Source of the DNA: Alphaproteobacteria bacterium
GTDB taxonomy: Bacteria; Pseudomonadota; Alphaproteobacteria; TMED109
NCBI GenBank assembly: GCA_022819905.1
Contig: JAJEGJ010000035.1
Location: forward strand, 1 to 64,000
DNA length: 64,000 nucleotides
Direction: 5' to 3'
Positions within the stretch are counted from its first letter, which is position 1, and each line of letters begins with the position of its first letter. This document shows positions 46,556 through 58,699 of this stretch, in pieces. Below the pieces are notes generated by a model. It was given only the letters and a program-made list of their open reading frames with translations, was not told the DNA's origin and did not search any database. Both the position numbers and the translations under genes were made by a program.

Positions 46556-47815
46556 ATGGCTAGAGGATTGCAGCCGGTGCGCGGGACCCATGACCTGTTC
46601 GGAGACGACAAACGCCGATTTGACCACATCGTAGCCGCCGCCCGATCGGTCGCCGCCACCTACGGCTATGCGCCGATGGCGACGCCGGCGTTCGAGTTCA
46701 CCGAGGTGTTCCGCCGCACGCTGGGCGAGACTTCCGACATCGTCACCAAGGAGATGTACACGTTCGCCTCCGGTTCCGGCGAGGAGGTGACGTTGCGCCC
46801 GGAAGGCACGGCTCCGGTGGCGCGCGCCCTGGTTTCGGGCGGACGGTTACAGGTGCTGCCGGCGCGGCTGTTCTACGACGGGCCCATGTTCCGGCGCGAG
46901 CGGCCGCAGAAGGGCCGGATGCGCCAGTTCCACCAGGTCGGCATCGAGTTGATCGGCGAGCCGTCGCCGGTGGGCGATGTCGAGGTGATCGCGGCCGGCG
47001 CGCGCCTGCTCGAGCGGCTCGGGCTGACGGCTTCGGTCGCGTTGCACCTCCACACCCTCGGTAACGGCGCCAGCCGCGACCGTTACCGCACCGCGCTTGT
47101 GACCTACCTCGACCAGCACCGTGGACGCCTGTCCGCCGACTCGCAGCGGCGACTGGACCGGAACCCTCTGCGAGTGCTGGATTCAAAGGCTCCGGAGGAT
47201 CGCGAGGTCGCGGATGAAGCCCCGCGCCTCCTCGATTACCTCGATCCGGACTCGGCCAGGTTCTTCGCCGAAGTCCGGTCCCAGCTCGACGCATTGAACA
47301 TCGGCTACGAGATCGATCCGCTGCTGGTGCGCGGTCTCGACTACTACATGCATACGACCTTCGAGTTCGTCACGGATCGGCTTGGGGCCCAGGGCGCCGT
47401 TCTGGCCGGCGGCCGCTACGACGGTCTCACGGAGCGGATGGGCGGGCCTCCCCTTGCCGGAACCGGCTGGGCGGCGGGAATCGAGCGTCTCAGCATGCTG
47501 AGCGGTGACAACTTGCCGGCGACGCCTCGACCCGTACTTGTCGCCCGCGTTTCGGAGGACGCCACGACGCAGGCGCTCCGGTGCGCCGAGGCCCTGCGAG
47601 ATGCGGGCTTGGCCGCCGAGCTCGCACTGCAGGGAAGTCTCAAGCGCCAGCTGCGGCACGCGGACAGGATCGGAGCCCGGGCCGCCGTTCTCCTGGGGAA
47701 ACGCGAGCTCGAGGCGGGCGTGGTCTCGGTGCGGGATCTGGACTCCGGGGACCAATCCGAGGTTCCGTTCGCGCAGCTTCCGGGCCACGTACTGGAGATG
47801 ATCGACGGTGGCTGA
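46556..47815 (+). CDS. hisS: Histidyl-tRNA synthetase
   Basis: 419 residues. Class-II motifs: PVRGTHDLF near the start, motif 2 FRRERPQKGRMRQFHQVG, the histidine-specific VRGLDYYMHTTFEF, and motif 3 GGRYDGLTERMGGPPLAGTGWAAGIERL (split). The C-terminal anticodon-binding domain follows from about 325. Charges tRNA-His. Overlaps prfA by 8 bp. Confidence 0.96.
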   Translation: MARGLQPVRGTHDLFGDDKRRFDHIVAAARSVAATYGYAPMATPAFEFTEVFRRTLGETSDIVTKEMYTFASGSGEEVTLRPEGTAPVARALVSGGRLQVLPARLFYDGPMFRRERPQKGRMRQFHQVGIELIGEPSPVGDVEVIAAGARLLERLGLTASVALHLHTLGNGASRDRYRTALVTYLDQHRGRLSADSQRRLDRNPLRVLDSKAPEDREVADEAPRLLDYLDPDSARFFAEVRSQLDALNIGYEIDPLLVRGLDYYMHTTFEFVTDRLGAQGAVLAGGRYDGLTERMGGPPLAGTGWAAGIERLSMLSGDNLPATPRPVLVARVSEDATTQALRCAEALRDAGLAAELALQGSLKRQLRHADRIGARAAVLLGKRELEAGVVSVRDLDSGDQSEVPFAQLPGHVLEMIDGG

Positions 47816-48890
47816 ACCGGGCCTCGAGGATGCATTCGAAGGGATCCTGAAGCGCCGGCGGGAGCTGGAGGCCGCGCTCGGCGACCCCGCCCTCAACCAT
47901 GACCGCCGGGGACAGATTGCGCGCGAGCATGCCCAGCTCCAGCCGATCGCCGAGAAAATCGACGAGTACGCCAGCCTCGCGACGGAGCGCAGCGGGCTCG
48001 ACGAGATCCTGGCCGACCCGGACACGGACCCGGCGCTGCGGACGCTTGCCGAAGAGGATCACGCCCGGATCCAGGCAAGCATCGACACCTGCGGAAAGGA
48101 CATTCGCGAGCTCCTGGTACCGGCGGACGAAGCCAACATGCGGGACGTCATCCTCGAGGTGCGGGCCGGCACCGGTGGCGATGAAGCCGCCCTCTTCGCT
48201 CGCGATCTCTTCCGCATGTACGAACGGTACGCCGAAGCCCACAGCTGGAAGTTCCGGATCCTCTCGCTCAGCGAAAACGCTCTCGGCGGCGCCCGCGAGG
48301 CAATGGCGGAAGTGGTGGGGCGGGGCGCCTATGGCCGGCTGCGGCACGAATCCGGCGTGCATCGCGTGCAACGGGTCCCCACGACGGAAGCGTCGGGGCG
48401 CATCCACACCTCGGCAGCGACGGTGGCCGTCCTTCCGAAGGCTGAAGACGTCGACGTGGTCATCGAGCCCGGAGACCTCCGGATCGACACCTTCCGCGCC
48501 CAGGGTGCGGGCGGCCAGCATGTCAACAAGACCGACAGTGCAGTCCGGATCACGCACCTCCCGACCAATACGGTCGTGGTGTGCCAGGACGAGAAATCGC
48601 AGCACCGGAACCGGGAAAAGGCGATGAGCGTCCTGCGGGCCCGCCTGTATGAGCAGGAACGCCGCGCGCAGGAACAGGAACAGGCGGACCAGCGCAGGAC
48701 CCAGGTCGGCTCAGGGGACCGTTCCGAACGTGTGCGGACCTACAATTTTCCGCAGGACAGGATTACCGACCACCGGATCAACCTCACGGTGCATCGCATC
48801 GAGCAGGTGCTGAGCGGGGAGACGCTGGACCGGCTGGTAGAGGCCCTGATGGCCGAAGAGAAACGCCAGCGGCTGGCCGGCGGCGCCTGA
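47808..48890 (+). CDS. prfA: Peptide chain release factor 1
   Basis: 360 residues from a GTG inside the end of hisS. The catalytic GGQ is at 235-237 (AGGQHVNKTDSAVR). The stop-codon recognition tripeptide is P-T-T at 191-193, which fits the RF1 PxT rule (PAT or PVT are usual), so UAG/UAA specificity is expected. The GTGGDEA element is also present. prmC, which methylates the GGQ glutamine, follows after 8 bp. Confidence 0.97.
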   Translation: MAEPGLEDAFEGILKRRRELEAALGDPALNHDRRGQIAREHAQLQPIAEKIDEYASLATERSGLDEILADPDTDPALRTLAEEDHARIQASIDTCGKDIRELLVPADEANMRDVILEVRAGTGGDEAALFARDLFRMYERYAEAHSWKFRILSLSENALGGAREAMAEVVGRGAYGRLRHESGVHRVQRVPTTEASGRIHTSAATVAVLPKAEDVDVVIEPGDLRIDTFRAQGAGGQHVNKTDSAVRITHLPTNTVVVCQDEKSQHRNREKAMSVLRARLYEQERRAQEQEQADQRRTQVGSGDRSERVRTYNFPQDRITDHRINLTVHRIEQVLSGETLDRLVEALMAEEKRQRLAGGA

Positions 48891-48898
48891 CCCAACCC

Positions 48899-49747
48899 GT
48901 GCGCCTCACGATCGAAGCGGCGATTCAGCACGCGCAGGCCGTGCTGCGGAATGCCGGAGTCGACGGTCCGAGGCGTGAGGCTCGCCTGCTGGTGGGGCTT
49001 GCCACGGGCTTGGACGCCTTCCTCGCCTCCGACACACGGTTGTCGTCGGACGCCGCAGGACGGCTTGAAGTGTTGGTCGCGCGGCGCGCGGCGCGCGAAC
49101 CCTATGCGCACCTGGCTGAAGAGCGGGAGTTCATGGGGCTGCGTTTCTTTGTGTCCGGAGCGGCACTTGTCCCCCGGCCGGAAACGGAATGTCTCGTCGA
49201 AGCCCTTGTCCGGGACCGGCCGGCGCGGCACGTCCTCGATCTCGGCACCGGCACCGGGGCGATGCTGCTGTCGCTCCTCGACCAGTGGCCCGACGCGCGC
49301 GGGGTCGGCGTGGACCGATCCGTGGCGGCGCTGGCCGTCGCCGGTCGCAATGTGGCGGCGCTGGGACTCCGTGGGCGCGCCTTGCTGCTGGCGTCCGACT
49401 GGGCCGGTGCCCTCCGGGCGGCCCCGACCTTTGACCTCGCGGTCTGCAATCCGCCCTACGTGCGGACCGACGAGATCGGGACCCTGGATCCTGAGGTGCG
49501 CGACTACGAGCCGCGCCTGGCCCTCGATGGAGGTTCGGACGGTCTTGATTCCGTGCGAGCACTGCTCCCCCGGCTGGTCCGGATGCTGGATCCCGGCGCC
49601 CGTGCCGCGTTCGAGACGGACCCTCGCCTGTGGGAAGGACTGGCGACGCTCGTGGAGCGGTATGGCGGGCGCGACATCAGCTGCATCACGGACCTGGCAG
49701 GCCGCCGTCGCGGCCTGATTGCGCGGTTTCCGGGATTGACGGGCTGA
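48899..49747 (+). CDS. prmC: Release factor glutamine methyltransferase PrmC
   Basis: 282 residues from a GTG. N-terminal helical domain and methyltransferase domain: YAHLAEEREFMGLRF, PRPETECLVEA, DLGTGTGAMLLSLL and NPPYV (184-188), the active site that binds the substrate glutamine. It methylates the GGQ motif of RF1 and RF2. Directly follows its substrate gene. Confidence 0.96.
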   Translation: MRLTIEAAIQHAQAVLRNAGVDGPRREARLLVGLATGLDAFLASDTRLSSDAAGRLEVLVARRAAREPYAHLAEEREFMGLRFFVSGAALVPRPETECLVEALVRDRPARHVLDLGTGTGAMLLSLLDQWPDARGVGVDRSVAALAVAGRNVAALGLRGRALLLASDWAGALRAAPTFDLAVCNPPYVRTDEIGTLDPEVRDYEPRLALDGGSDGLDSVRALLPRLVRMLDPGARAAFETDPRLWEGLATLVERYGGRDISCITDLAGRRRGLIARFPGLTG

Positions 49748-49954
49748 ATCCGCCGCTCGAATCATCGTCGTCAACGGATCGCATCTTCATGTATAGTACG
49801 CCCAATTGGTCCTCGTATCGGTGCTGGCCGAATTGCTGTTGAACGGCCCCGCGTACTTCCGATCGACTCGTGTTTTGCCAAATGCATGTGCCTCGCGCAC
49901 GGACCATGCAAGCAGACTCATTCTCAAGATCCAACAGGAGTAGCACGACCCCAC

Positions 49955-50323
49955 ATGTACGACCGACCTAAATCCCCCGCTGGTCCGCGCCGCCATCGCG
50001 GTCGACCTCAGGCTCGACGCGGCAGCGGTCCAAACCAGACGTTCGAAAGTAACGGCGGCCCGGGCATCAAGGTACGGGGATCGGCCCGCCAAGTTGCGGA
50101 TCGTTACCACGGCCTGGCGCGCGACGCGCTCTCGTCCGGGGACCGCGTTGCCGCGGAGAACTTCCTGCAGCATGCCGAGCATTACCAAAGGATCCAGGCC
50201 ACGTTGAACGCGCCTGCCCCGACCAACCCGGTGCGTTCCAATGGCCGCGCCGACCGGCGCCACGACGGGGACGCCCGGCCTCAGAGCGAAGAGCCCCTCC
50301 CGGCCGACGGTCCCTTCCGCTGA
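49955..50323 (+). CDS. DUF4167 domain protein
   Basis: 122 residues from the ATG at 49955 with AGGAG upstream, though the spacing is long. A basic, Arg/Gly/Pro-rich N-terminus (RRHRGRPQARRGSG) is followed by the domain core NQTFESNGGPGIKVRGSARQVADRYHGLARDALSSGDRVAAENFLQHAEHY (read across residues about 26-76). An alphaproteobacterial family normally found between prmC and clpB, as here. The basic tail suggests nucleic-acid or ribosome binding; the role is unknown. The C-terminal part is short compared with many relatives. Confidence 0.85.
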   Translation: MYDRPKSPAGPRRHRGRPQARRGSGPNQTFESNGGPGIKVRGSARQVADRYHGLARDALSSGDRVAAENFLQHAEHYQRIQATLNAPAPTNPVRSNGRADRRHDGDARPQSEEPLPADGPFR

Positions 50324-51009
50324 CCAGCCGCCTGGCGCCCGCGTGATCACCCGGATGCCGCGCCGTCCATCACCGGCGGTGCTGATCCCGGACGGCGGAC
50401 GCCGCCTTTAGCCACACCCGTTCCGGCTGTCGGTCTGGCGACGTGTCGCCCGCCCGTATCGCTTCGGCACGAACCGGCATCTGCGCGTACAACGGGCCAA
50501 GGGCGCCGATTGGGGACGTCGCGGGGATGGAACCGATGCCCCGGCGGATTGCTCGCTCAGCCGGCGCCCCGTAGATGCCAGGTGAAACCCCGCAGGCGGA
50601 TCAGCCGCTCGACCTTCGACGGGGTCGCTCGCCCGTTCACGCTGACAAAGCGTGGTCTGGAACGCGCACCGGAGTCAGGTTGACGAACCGATAGGAAGTC
50701 CGCCCGCAGCTCGGGGCGCGTGGTCCGCACCCGGCGAGATTCCGGCCCCGAGGCGACGGCGGGTCCGTTGGATCACTGCCGCCCACTCGGTTCCGCAGCC
50801 TTCGGAGCGAGCTCCACGAGACATGGTCGATTTCCCTTGCCGGGACGGGAATCACCCGTGCGGCGATCGTACCGATCGGCCGGCCGGCCGCCGGCCGGGC
50901 CCTCCGAAACCGCTTCACGTTGCGAACGGGCCAAGCCTCCCCATATGAAAGACGCGGCTCCTGAACGGCTGCGCCACGTGCTGCAGGTCGGCACACAAGG
51001 GAAACTCGT
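50324..51009. other. Intergenic region before clpB
   Basis: 686 bp with no convincing gene on either strand. It contains the candidate heat-shock promoter at 50919-50946. The rest (about 50324-50900) is GC-rich sequence without a motif, possibly eroded coding DNA. Confidence 0.4.
50919..50946 (+). promoter_or_regulatory. Candidate sigma32 heat-shock promoter of clpB
   Basis: CCCCATAT (50939-50946) matches the sigma32 -10 consensus CCCCATNT exactly. A weaker -35, GTTGCGA (50919-50925), lies 13 bp upstream. The pair ends 63 bp before the clpB ATG, and clpB is a classic heat-shock gene. Confidence 0.5.
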
Positions 51010-53571
<2,562 letters not shown>

Positions 53572-53587
53572 GGAGCTTCGAACCGAG

Positions 53588-53609
53588 CCGGGGCGGCGCC
53601 CGGCCCCGG
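53588..53609. terminator. Hairpin between convergent clpB and the M23 peptidase gene
   Basis: CCGGGGC (53588-53594) pairs with GCCCCGG (53603-53609), 7 bp with an 8-nt loop, in the 49-bp gap between two convergent genes. It could serve as a bidirectional terminator; a second stem with CCCC/GGGG follows. Confidence 0.45.
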
Positions 53610-53620
53610 GGGGAACCCCT

Positions 53621-56362
53621 TTAGTTGAAGGCCGCGGCGCCCGCCGACGGACGGACGGCCAACCGGGCGGCCCCCGGACCGAAGTCGTTCCAGGCTTCGT
53701 CAATCTGGTTGCGCTCGCTCAGGAACGCCGCGAAGCCATCACCTTCAAGGAACACGGGGCTCGGCAGGTCGATGCTCTGCGGATTGACCTGCTTGTTCCG
53801 ATACAGGACCTCGTAGTGCAGGTGCGGACCCGTAGACCGGCCGGTTGAGCCGACGCGTCCGATCACCTGTCCCTGTGTCACACGCGTTCCCTGCTGGAGA
53901 CCCTTGGCGTACCGGGATAGATGCGCGTAGGCCGTCTTGTACTCGCTGTTGTGCCGGATCCGGATGTACTTGCCGTAGGCGCCGTACCGGCCGATCCGCT
54001 CGACCACCCCGTCCCCTGCGGCATAGACGGGCGTGCCCGTCGGCGCGGCAAAGTCCATCCCCCGATGCATTCGATTGAAGCCCAGGATCGGATGACGGCG
54101 CATACCGAAGCGCGAGGAGATGCGCGCGCCGTCGATCGGCGTGCGCATCAGGGCCTTGGCAGCGCTCCGGCCCTCGCCATCGAAGTAGCCTGCCGGCGCG
54201 TTCACAGGATCGTAGTAGTACAGCGAGCGTTTCTCGCCACGGACAACCATGGCCGCATACACGATCCGCCCGTGGTCGACCATCTTGCTGTCGACCACCT
54301 GACCCTCGTACATGACCTCGACTTCATCGCCGGGCTGCAGGTCCCGCTGGAAATCGACGTCGAAACTGAATATTCGCACCAGTTGCTCCAGCACCGGAAG
54401 CGGCAGCCCCATGTGGCTGGCAGCCTGGTACAGGCTGGTGTCGATGGTGCCGACGGTGCGGTTGAACACGACATGAAATGCGCGTTCCACCCGGTGGGTG
54501 ACGTAGGCACCGTCCTCGAGGACCGCCTCGACACTGCGCAGCGGATCCAGTTGTATGGCGAACCCTTCCAGCGGCCGGGCTCCCTTGTCACCGGCGCCGA
54601 CGGCGACGTTCAGAACCTGCCCGATGTCGAGCGTTCGGGGATCGAATTCCCCGCTGATGGCCCGGACTGCCTTGTCAACGTGCAGTCGGTTCGCACCCGT
54701 GCCAACGAGCATCTTGGCCAGCGTGTCGCCCTGCCTGGCTTTGACCTCGAAACGTTCCACGTGGTCCCCGTCCGGAAGGCTGGAAAAGGAGCGGACCGGA
54801 TCGGCGTCCAGCGACGGGTCGGGCCCCAGGTCGGCGGCGAATCCCTGCTGTGGCGCGGGCGCAAGCGCCGCGAGTTGCGCTTCGGCCTGCGCGGTATCTG
54901 TCCAGGCCGCCTTGTATCGACCGCGTGCGTCCCTGAGGACCAGAACACCGCGCTGTTTCTTTGCCAGGGTTTCCAGGAAAAAGCCCGACAGCGGCTCGTC
55001 TGCGGGCGCGCGCGGATAGATCAGCTTCTGGCCAGGTTGAAGCCGGTCGAGGCGTCCGACCTTCCCGAAGGCGGCAGCCGCAGCGTGCGCGTGGGTACGC
55101 CGTTCTCCGATTCCGGCCAGCACGGACAGCAGGAAATCTCCCGATCGAATATGGGTCTGTGCAAGCGCATTCTGCAGGCGCTCTTCCTGGACCGCAGCCT
55201 GTTGGTCTTCGAGATCCCGTGGCCATGCCCGACTCGCCAGGCGTTCAGCCGTGACGCCGACCTGCGCCCAGTTGACCCGCTGCGCCGTCCATTCGCCGGT
55301 TGCAGTGCGCGCCACCAAAACCGCCTTCCGGCGGCGGTCGGACACCGCAAAGTACGTTACCGCGCCGCCCTCCACGCCGTATGAAAAACGCTGGCCGGCG
55401 ATGATGGACGTCGGCCGTTTTTCCCTGGCGAAGGCGCGAACGGCGCCGCGAATCTCGGTGAGCGACATCCCGGCTCGCTGCAGGTGCAGGCCCAGCGTGT
55501 CGCCGCGCTTGAACGTCTCGTCCACGCGGCGGCCGATCCCCCTGGGAGCCAGGCGATCGCTGACGCCGGCGAACTCGTCGGCCTGACCGGTCGGCGTTGC
55601 ACGCGTCGGCTCGACCGGAGGCGGAGGGGGGGCAGGCTCGACCGCTGCCACGTCGGCCACCGGGCGGAAGACGCCGAACGCATCGCGGCGCATGTCCGCA
55701 TTGCGCCCGCGATTGGGGAGCGCGACTGCCTCCAGGACAGCCTTTCCGTCCTGTGCCGAAAATTCGACGTCGATCGGTTCACCGATTGCCAGTCGGCGCA
55801 AGTTGACATGGTTCCGCAGACCCGTCGCGGCACGGTGCGCGTCATCACGCGTGGCGCCCGCCCGCAACAGTGCCATGACCAGGTTATCGCCCCGCCTGAG
55901 CTCGAGCCGTCTGGATCCCGCACGCGCCGTCTCCGGCTTCGTGCCGACGGCGGCTTCGATCCAGTCGGCCGCTTCCTCATCTACGTAGACGCCGCCCCGA
56001 ACCCGGTCGCTCTCGCCTTCCCGGACGGCTACAACCGTCCGTCCGCGACGCAGGGGAATGGCAACCGCGCGCAAGGCCGAGTCCCCGGCAATCGGTACCG
56101 CCCGGTACAGGATGACAACCTGTCCGGCAGCCATGCGCCGCAAGTTGAGATGACGCCGCAACGTGCGGACAAAGAGCTCGCCTTCTACTCGAGAGATTCC
56201 CTCGCGCGTAAACAGTCGCGACAGGGTTTCGCCGGGGGCCAGTGCATCGGAGTGCACGGCCATGCCATCAATGTTGGTGAGCGGCTCGCGCGCAGAAGTC
56301 CCTGTCGTAACCAGTACAGACGCAGCAAAAACAACAGCGATCAGCGTGACCTGGATACGCAT
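53621..56362 (-). CDS. Large M23 family zinc metallopeptidase with five LysM/OapA-like repeats
   Basis: 913 residues from the ATG at 56362, which starts a signal peptide (MRIQVTLIAVVFAASVLVTTG, cleaved near ARE). Five related modules of about 46 residues, each with GxxL...G near the start and ending ...L..GQ..., lie at about 41-87, 155-202, 285-331, 405-450 and 541-588. The C-terminal M23 domain has zinc ligands His766, Asp770 and His849 (HRGMDFA, HLH) and His814. It cleaves cell-wall cross-bridges in the periplasm. About twice the usual length because of the extra modules. Convergent with clpB. Confidence 0.88.
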   Translation of the reverse strand: MRIQVTLIAVVFAASVLVTTGTSAREPLTNIDGMAVHSDALAPGETLSRLFTREGISRVEGELFVRTLRRHLNLRRMAAGQVVILYRAVPIAGDSALRAVAIPLRRGRTVVAVREGESDRVRGGVYVDEEAADWIEAAVGTKPETARAGSRRLELRRGDNLVMALLRAGATRDDAHRAATGLRNHVNLRRLAIGEPIDVEFSAQDGKAVLEAVALPNRGRNADMRRDAFGVFRPVADVAAVEPAPPPPPVEPTRATPTGQADEFAGVSDRLAPRGIGRRVDETFKRGDTLGLHLQRAGMSLTEIRGAVRAFAREKRPTSIIAGQRFSYGVEGGAVTYFAVSDRRRKAVLVARTATGEWTAQRVNWAQVGVTAERLASRAWPRDLEDQQAAVQEERLQNALAQTHIRSGDFLLSVLAGIGERRTHAHAAAAAFGKVGRLDRLQPGQKLIYPRAPADEPLSGFFLETLAKKQRGVLVLRDARGRYKAAWTDTAQAEAQLAALAPAPQQGFAADLGPDPSLDADPVRSFSSLPDGDHVERFEVKARQGDTLAKMLVGTGANRLHVDKAVRAISGEFDPRTLDIGQVLNVAVGAGDKGARPLEGFAIQLDPLRSVEAVLEDGAYVTHRVERAFHVVFNRTVGTIDTSLYQAASHMGLPLPVLEQLVRIFSFDVDFQRDLQPGDEVEVMYEGQVVDSKMVDHGRIVYAAMVVRGEKRSLYYYDPVNAPAGYFDGEGRSAAKALMRTPIDGARISSRFGMRRHPILGFNRMHRGMDFAAPTGTPVYAAGDGVVERIGRYGAYGKYIRIRHNSEYKTAYAHLSRYAKGLQQGTRVTQGQVIGRVGSTGRSTGPHLHYEVLYRNKQVNPQSIDLPSPVFLEGDGFAAFLSERNQIDEAWNDFGPGAARLAVRPSAGAAAFN

Positions 56363-56676
56363 GCGAAGTCCGGGCAGGCAACACACAACGCGGGCGCACG
56401 GCCCAGGTCCGAGCAAACACCTGAACCATCGTCTAAAGCCCAAATGGATCATGCGGATACGAAAGTGCCGTGTCAACGGGGCGGCAACGGCTCAGCAGGT
56501 ATGCGGGGGAACTGGCGCAGCTTGTCGCCGGCGGCGTGCACGGGGCGTCGGAAATGTCAGTGCGGTTCCCGGCCAGCCGCCGCCCGAAAGGCGGCGCGCG
56601 CAGCCGCCAGGTCGGGAGCGCGGAGGTCCGGGAAGAACGACTGCCGGGACGCGGGCGGCGCAGGCGCCCGTTCCCA
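56363..56676. other. Short intergenic region
   Basis: 314 bp between the hydrolase and the M23 peptidase gene on the same strand. GC-rich; no additional gene, RNA or clear terminator was recognised. Confidence 0.4.
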
Positions 56677-57609
56677 TCACGACGGACCCGGCGCCCGCGC
56701 ATGAACGCGGTCAAGAAACGCCAGCATTCGGTCGTTCGCGAGGTCCGGCTGCTCAAAATGCACGAAATGGCCCGCCGAATCGGCCAGCTCGATCGTCAGG
56801 TTCGAGAAATAGTCTTCGAGCCCGTCGGTCCACTCACTCCGCAATACGGGATCGTGTCGCCCCCAGAGAACGTAGGCCGGGACGTGGATGACCCGCGGGG
56901 CCGGCGCCTCACCCGCAATTGCGCGGCGGCGCTCCTCCGCGATCGATCGGTACCAGTTGAAGCCGCCTTGGAGCGCTCCCGGCTGCATGAAGTTGTCGAC
57001 CCACGCCTCCAGGTCTTGGTCGAACGCATGCGGGTCGTGGCTCCAGTGACGCAGAAAATGCGAGAGATAGGTGCGGCAGGTGTCTCGACTGGTACCGACG
57101 AGCTCGGCCGCCCATTCCATCTGGTGAAACGTCTGGTACCAAATCTCACGGAACTGGCCGTGCTGCAGCCAGCGCCCGCCGATGCCGTCGTACGGGCAGT
57201 TGAAGAAGAACAGGCCTCGCAGGCGCTCCGGATGCGCGCGCGCCAGCATCTGCCCCACGAACGCCCCGACGTCATGCCCGATCACGGTGAACGCGCCGGC
57301 CCAGTTCGCGCCATCCGGTTGCCCGCCCAGATGATCGGCAAGAGCCAGCAGGTCATCGGCATAGGCCTGCGGCGCACACACGTGCCCGGGTTTCGAACTA
57401 CGGCCGAAGCCCCGCAGATCGGGTGCCACGACGTCATAACGCTCCGCCAGGGCCGGAAGGTTCTTCCGCCACGTGCGGCTGAACTCGGGCCACCCGTGCA
57501 CCAGCATGACCGGCGGGCCTTGGCGGTTGCGGCCGCGAAGAAAATGGAGCCCAACTTCCCCGAGCCGGACATCGTGGCGTGTCCAGGCGTGCGTCTCGTC
57601 TGCGTGCAT
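56677..57609 (-). CDS. Alpha/beta hydrolase (epoxide hydrolase / haloacetate dehalogenase-like)
   Basis: 310 residues. Oxyanion motif LVHGWPEFSRTWRK, nucleophile Asp in VIGHDVGAFVG, and a late His in DSAGHFVHFEQP. The Asp nucleophile together with HGWPE points to epoxide hydrolases or fluoroacetate/haloacetate dehalogenases. WYRSIAEERRRAIAG lies in the cap region. Ends 5 bp before the next gene on the same strand, a proline iminopeptidase-like protein. Confidence 0.85.
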   Translation of the reverse strand: MHADETHAWTRHDVRLGEVGLHFLRGRNRQGPPVMLVHGWPEFSRTWRKNLPALAERYDVVAPDLRGFGRSSKPGHVCAPQAYADDLLALADHLGGQPDGANWAGAFTVIGHDVGAFVGQMLARAHPERLRGLFFFNCPYDGIGGRWLQHGQFREIWYQTFHQMEWAAELVGTSRDTCRTYLSHFLRHWSHDPHAFDQDLEAWVDNFMQPGALQGGFNWYRSIAEERRRAIAGEAPAPRVIHVPAYVLWGRHDPVLRSEWTDGLEDYFSNLTIELADSAGHFVHFEQPDLANDRMLAFLDRVHARAPGPS

Positions 57610-57614
57610 GACCG

Positions 57615-58568
57615 TTATCCGTACCGCGCGCCAAGCTCCGTGATGGCGGCGGTCAGCGCATTCCGGATCGGCGGCTCCGTTCCGGCGTGTCCGGTGCCCG
57701 GCACGACCGTGAGCTCCGATTCAGGCCACGCCCGTGCGATGGCGGCGGCGGCGGCAGGCGGACACAGCAGATCGTAGCGTCCCTGCACGATTCGCCCGGG
57801 AATCCCCCGAAGCCGATCGGCGTTCCGCACGAGCTGATCGGGCTCCAGAAAGAAATCATTCTTTATGTAGTGCCATTCCACATACGGCGTGTTCGGCCCT
57901 TTCCCGTCGTCGGAGCCGGGCCCCCGGTCGAGGCGGGCCGGCAGCTTCGGCTCCGGCGGCGTAATCGTCGAGAGTGTCCCTTCGTATACCGCCCAGGCCT
58001 CGGCAGCGGGCAGATGGATTCTTGGGTCCGGATCTTCAAGCCGTCGCCCGTAGGCGCGGATGGGGTCCTCCCTTTCGGGTTCGGGCAGAAGGTCCCGAAA
58101 CGCCGCCCACAACTCAGGCCGGAAGATTTCAGCCGCACCGCGAAACGCCCATTGGCACTCCTTGCGAGTTCCCAGGAAGACGGCCCGGAGGACAATCCCG
58201 AGAACGCGCTCGGGAAAGGCCTGTGCGTAGGCGAGCGCCAGGGTGCTTCCCCAGGACCCCCCGACCACGAGCCATCGGTCAATGCCCAAATGTCTGCGGA
58301 CCCGCTCGAGGTCGTTCACCAGATGCGCGGTGGTATTGGCAGAGAGGCCGCGTTTTGGACGCGACCGGCCCGCACCACGCTGATCGAACAGCACGATCCG
58401 GAAACGGGCGGCATCGAACAGCCGCGCGTGGGCCGGCTGACATCCGCTGCCGGGCCCCCCGTGCAGGTACACGGCCGGGATTCCGCCTTCACTTCCGTAC
58501 GTCCGTACGTGCAGTACGTGCCCCTCGCCCACCGCGAGGTCCGCCTGCTGGCTGTGATCGGTGTCCAC
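57615..58568 (-). CDS. pip: Proline iminopeptidase
   Basis: 317 residues from a GTG. S33 family: YLHGGPGSGCQP oxyanion motif, DQRGAGRSRP, nucleophile Ser in VVGGSWGSTLAL, WHYIKNDFF, Asp in GRYDLLCPP and His in GTGHAG. It removes N-terminal proline from peptides. Immediately upstream of the epoxide-hydrolase-like gene. Confidence 0.92.
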   Translation of the reverse strand: MDTDHSQQADLAVGEGHVLHVRTYGSEGGIPAVYLHGGPGSGCQPAHARLFDAARFRIVLFDQRGAGRSRPKRGLSANTTAHLVNDLERVRRHLGIDRWLVVGGSWGSTLALAYAQAFPERVLGIVLRAVFLGTRKECQWAFRGAAEIFRPELWAAFRDLLPEPEREDPIRAYGRRLEDPDPRIHLPAAEAWAVYEGTLSTITPPEPKLPARLDRGPGSDDGKGPNTPYVEWHYIKNDFFLEPDQLVRNADRLRGIPGRIVQGRYDLLCPPAAAAAIARAWPESELTVVPGTGHAGTEPPIRNALTAAITELGARYG

Positions 58569-58699
58569 TACCGCACCCTACGCGAAAAAACCGGATCCGT
58601 GCGGACTCGACGCCTGCGGCGGCGCACGGGTTGTCCAGCAGTTGCCGATCCGGTATTTAGGCTTGAATTCTCCCGCCTGCAGTTACGATGGTCGAGACC

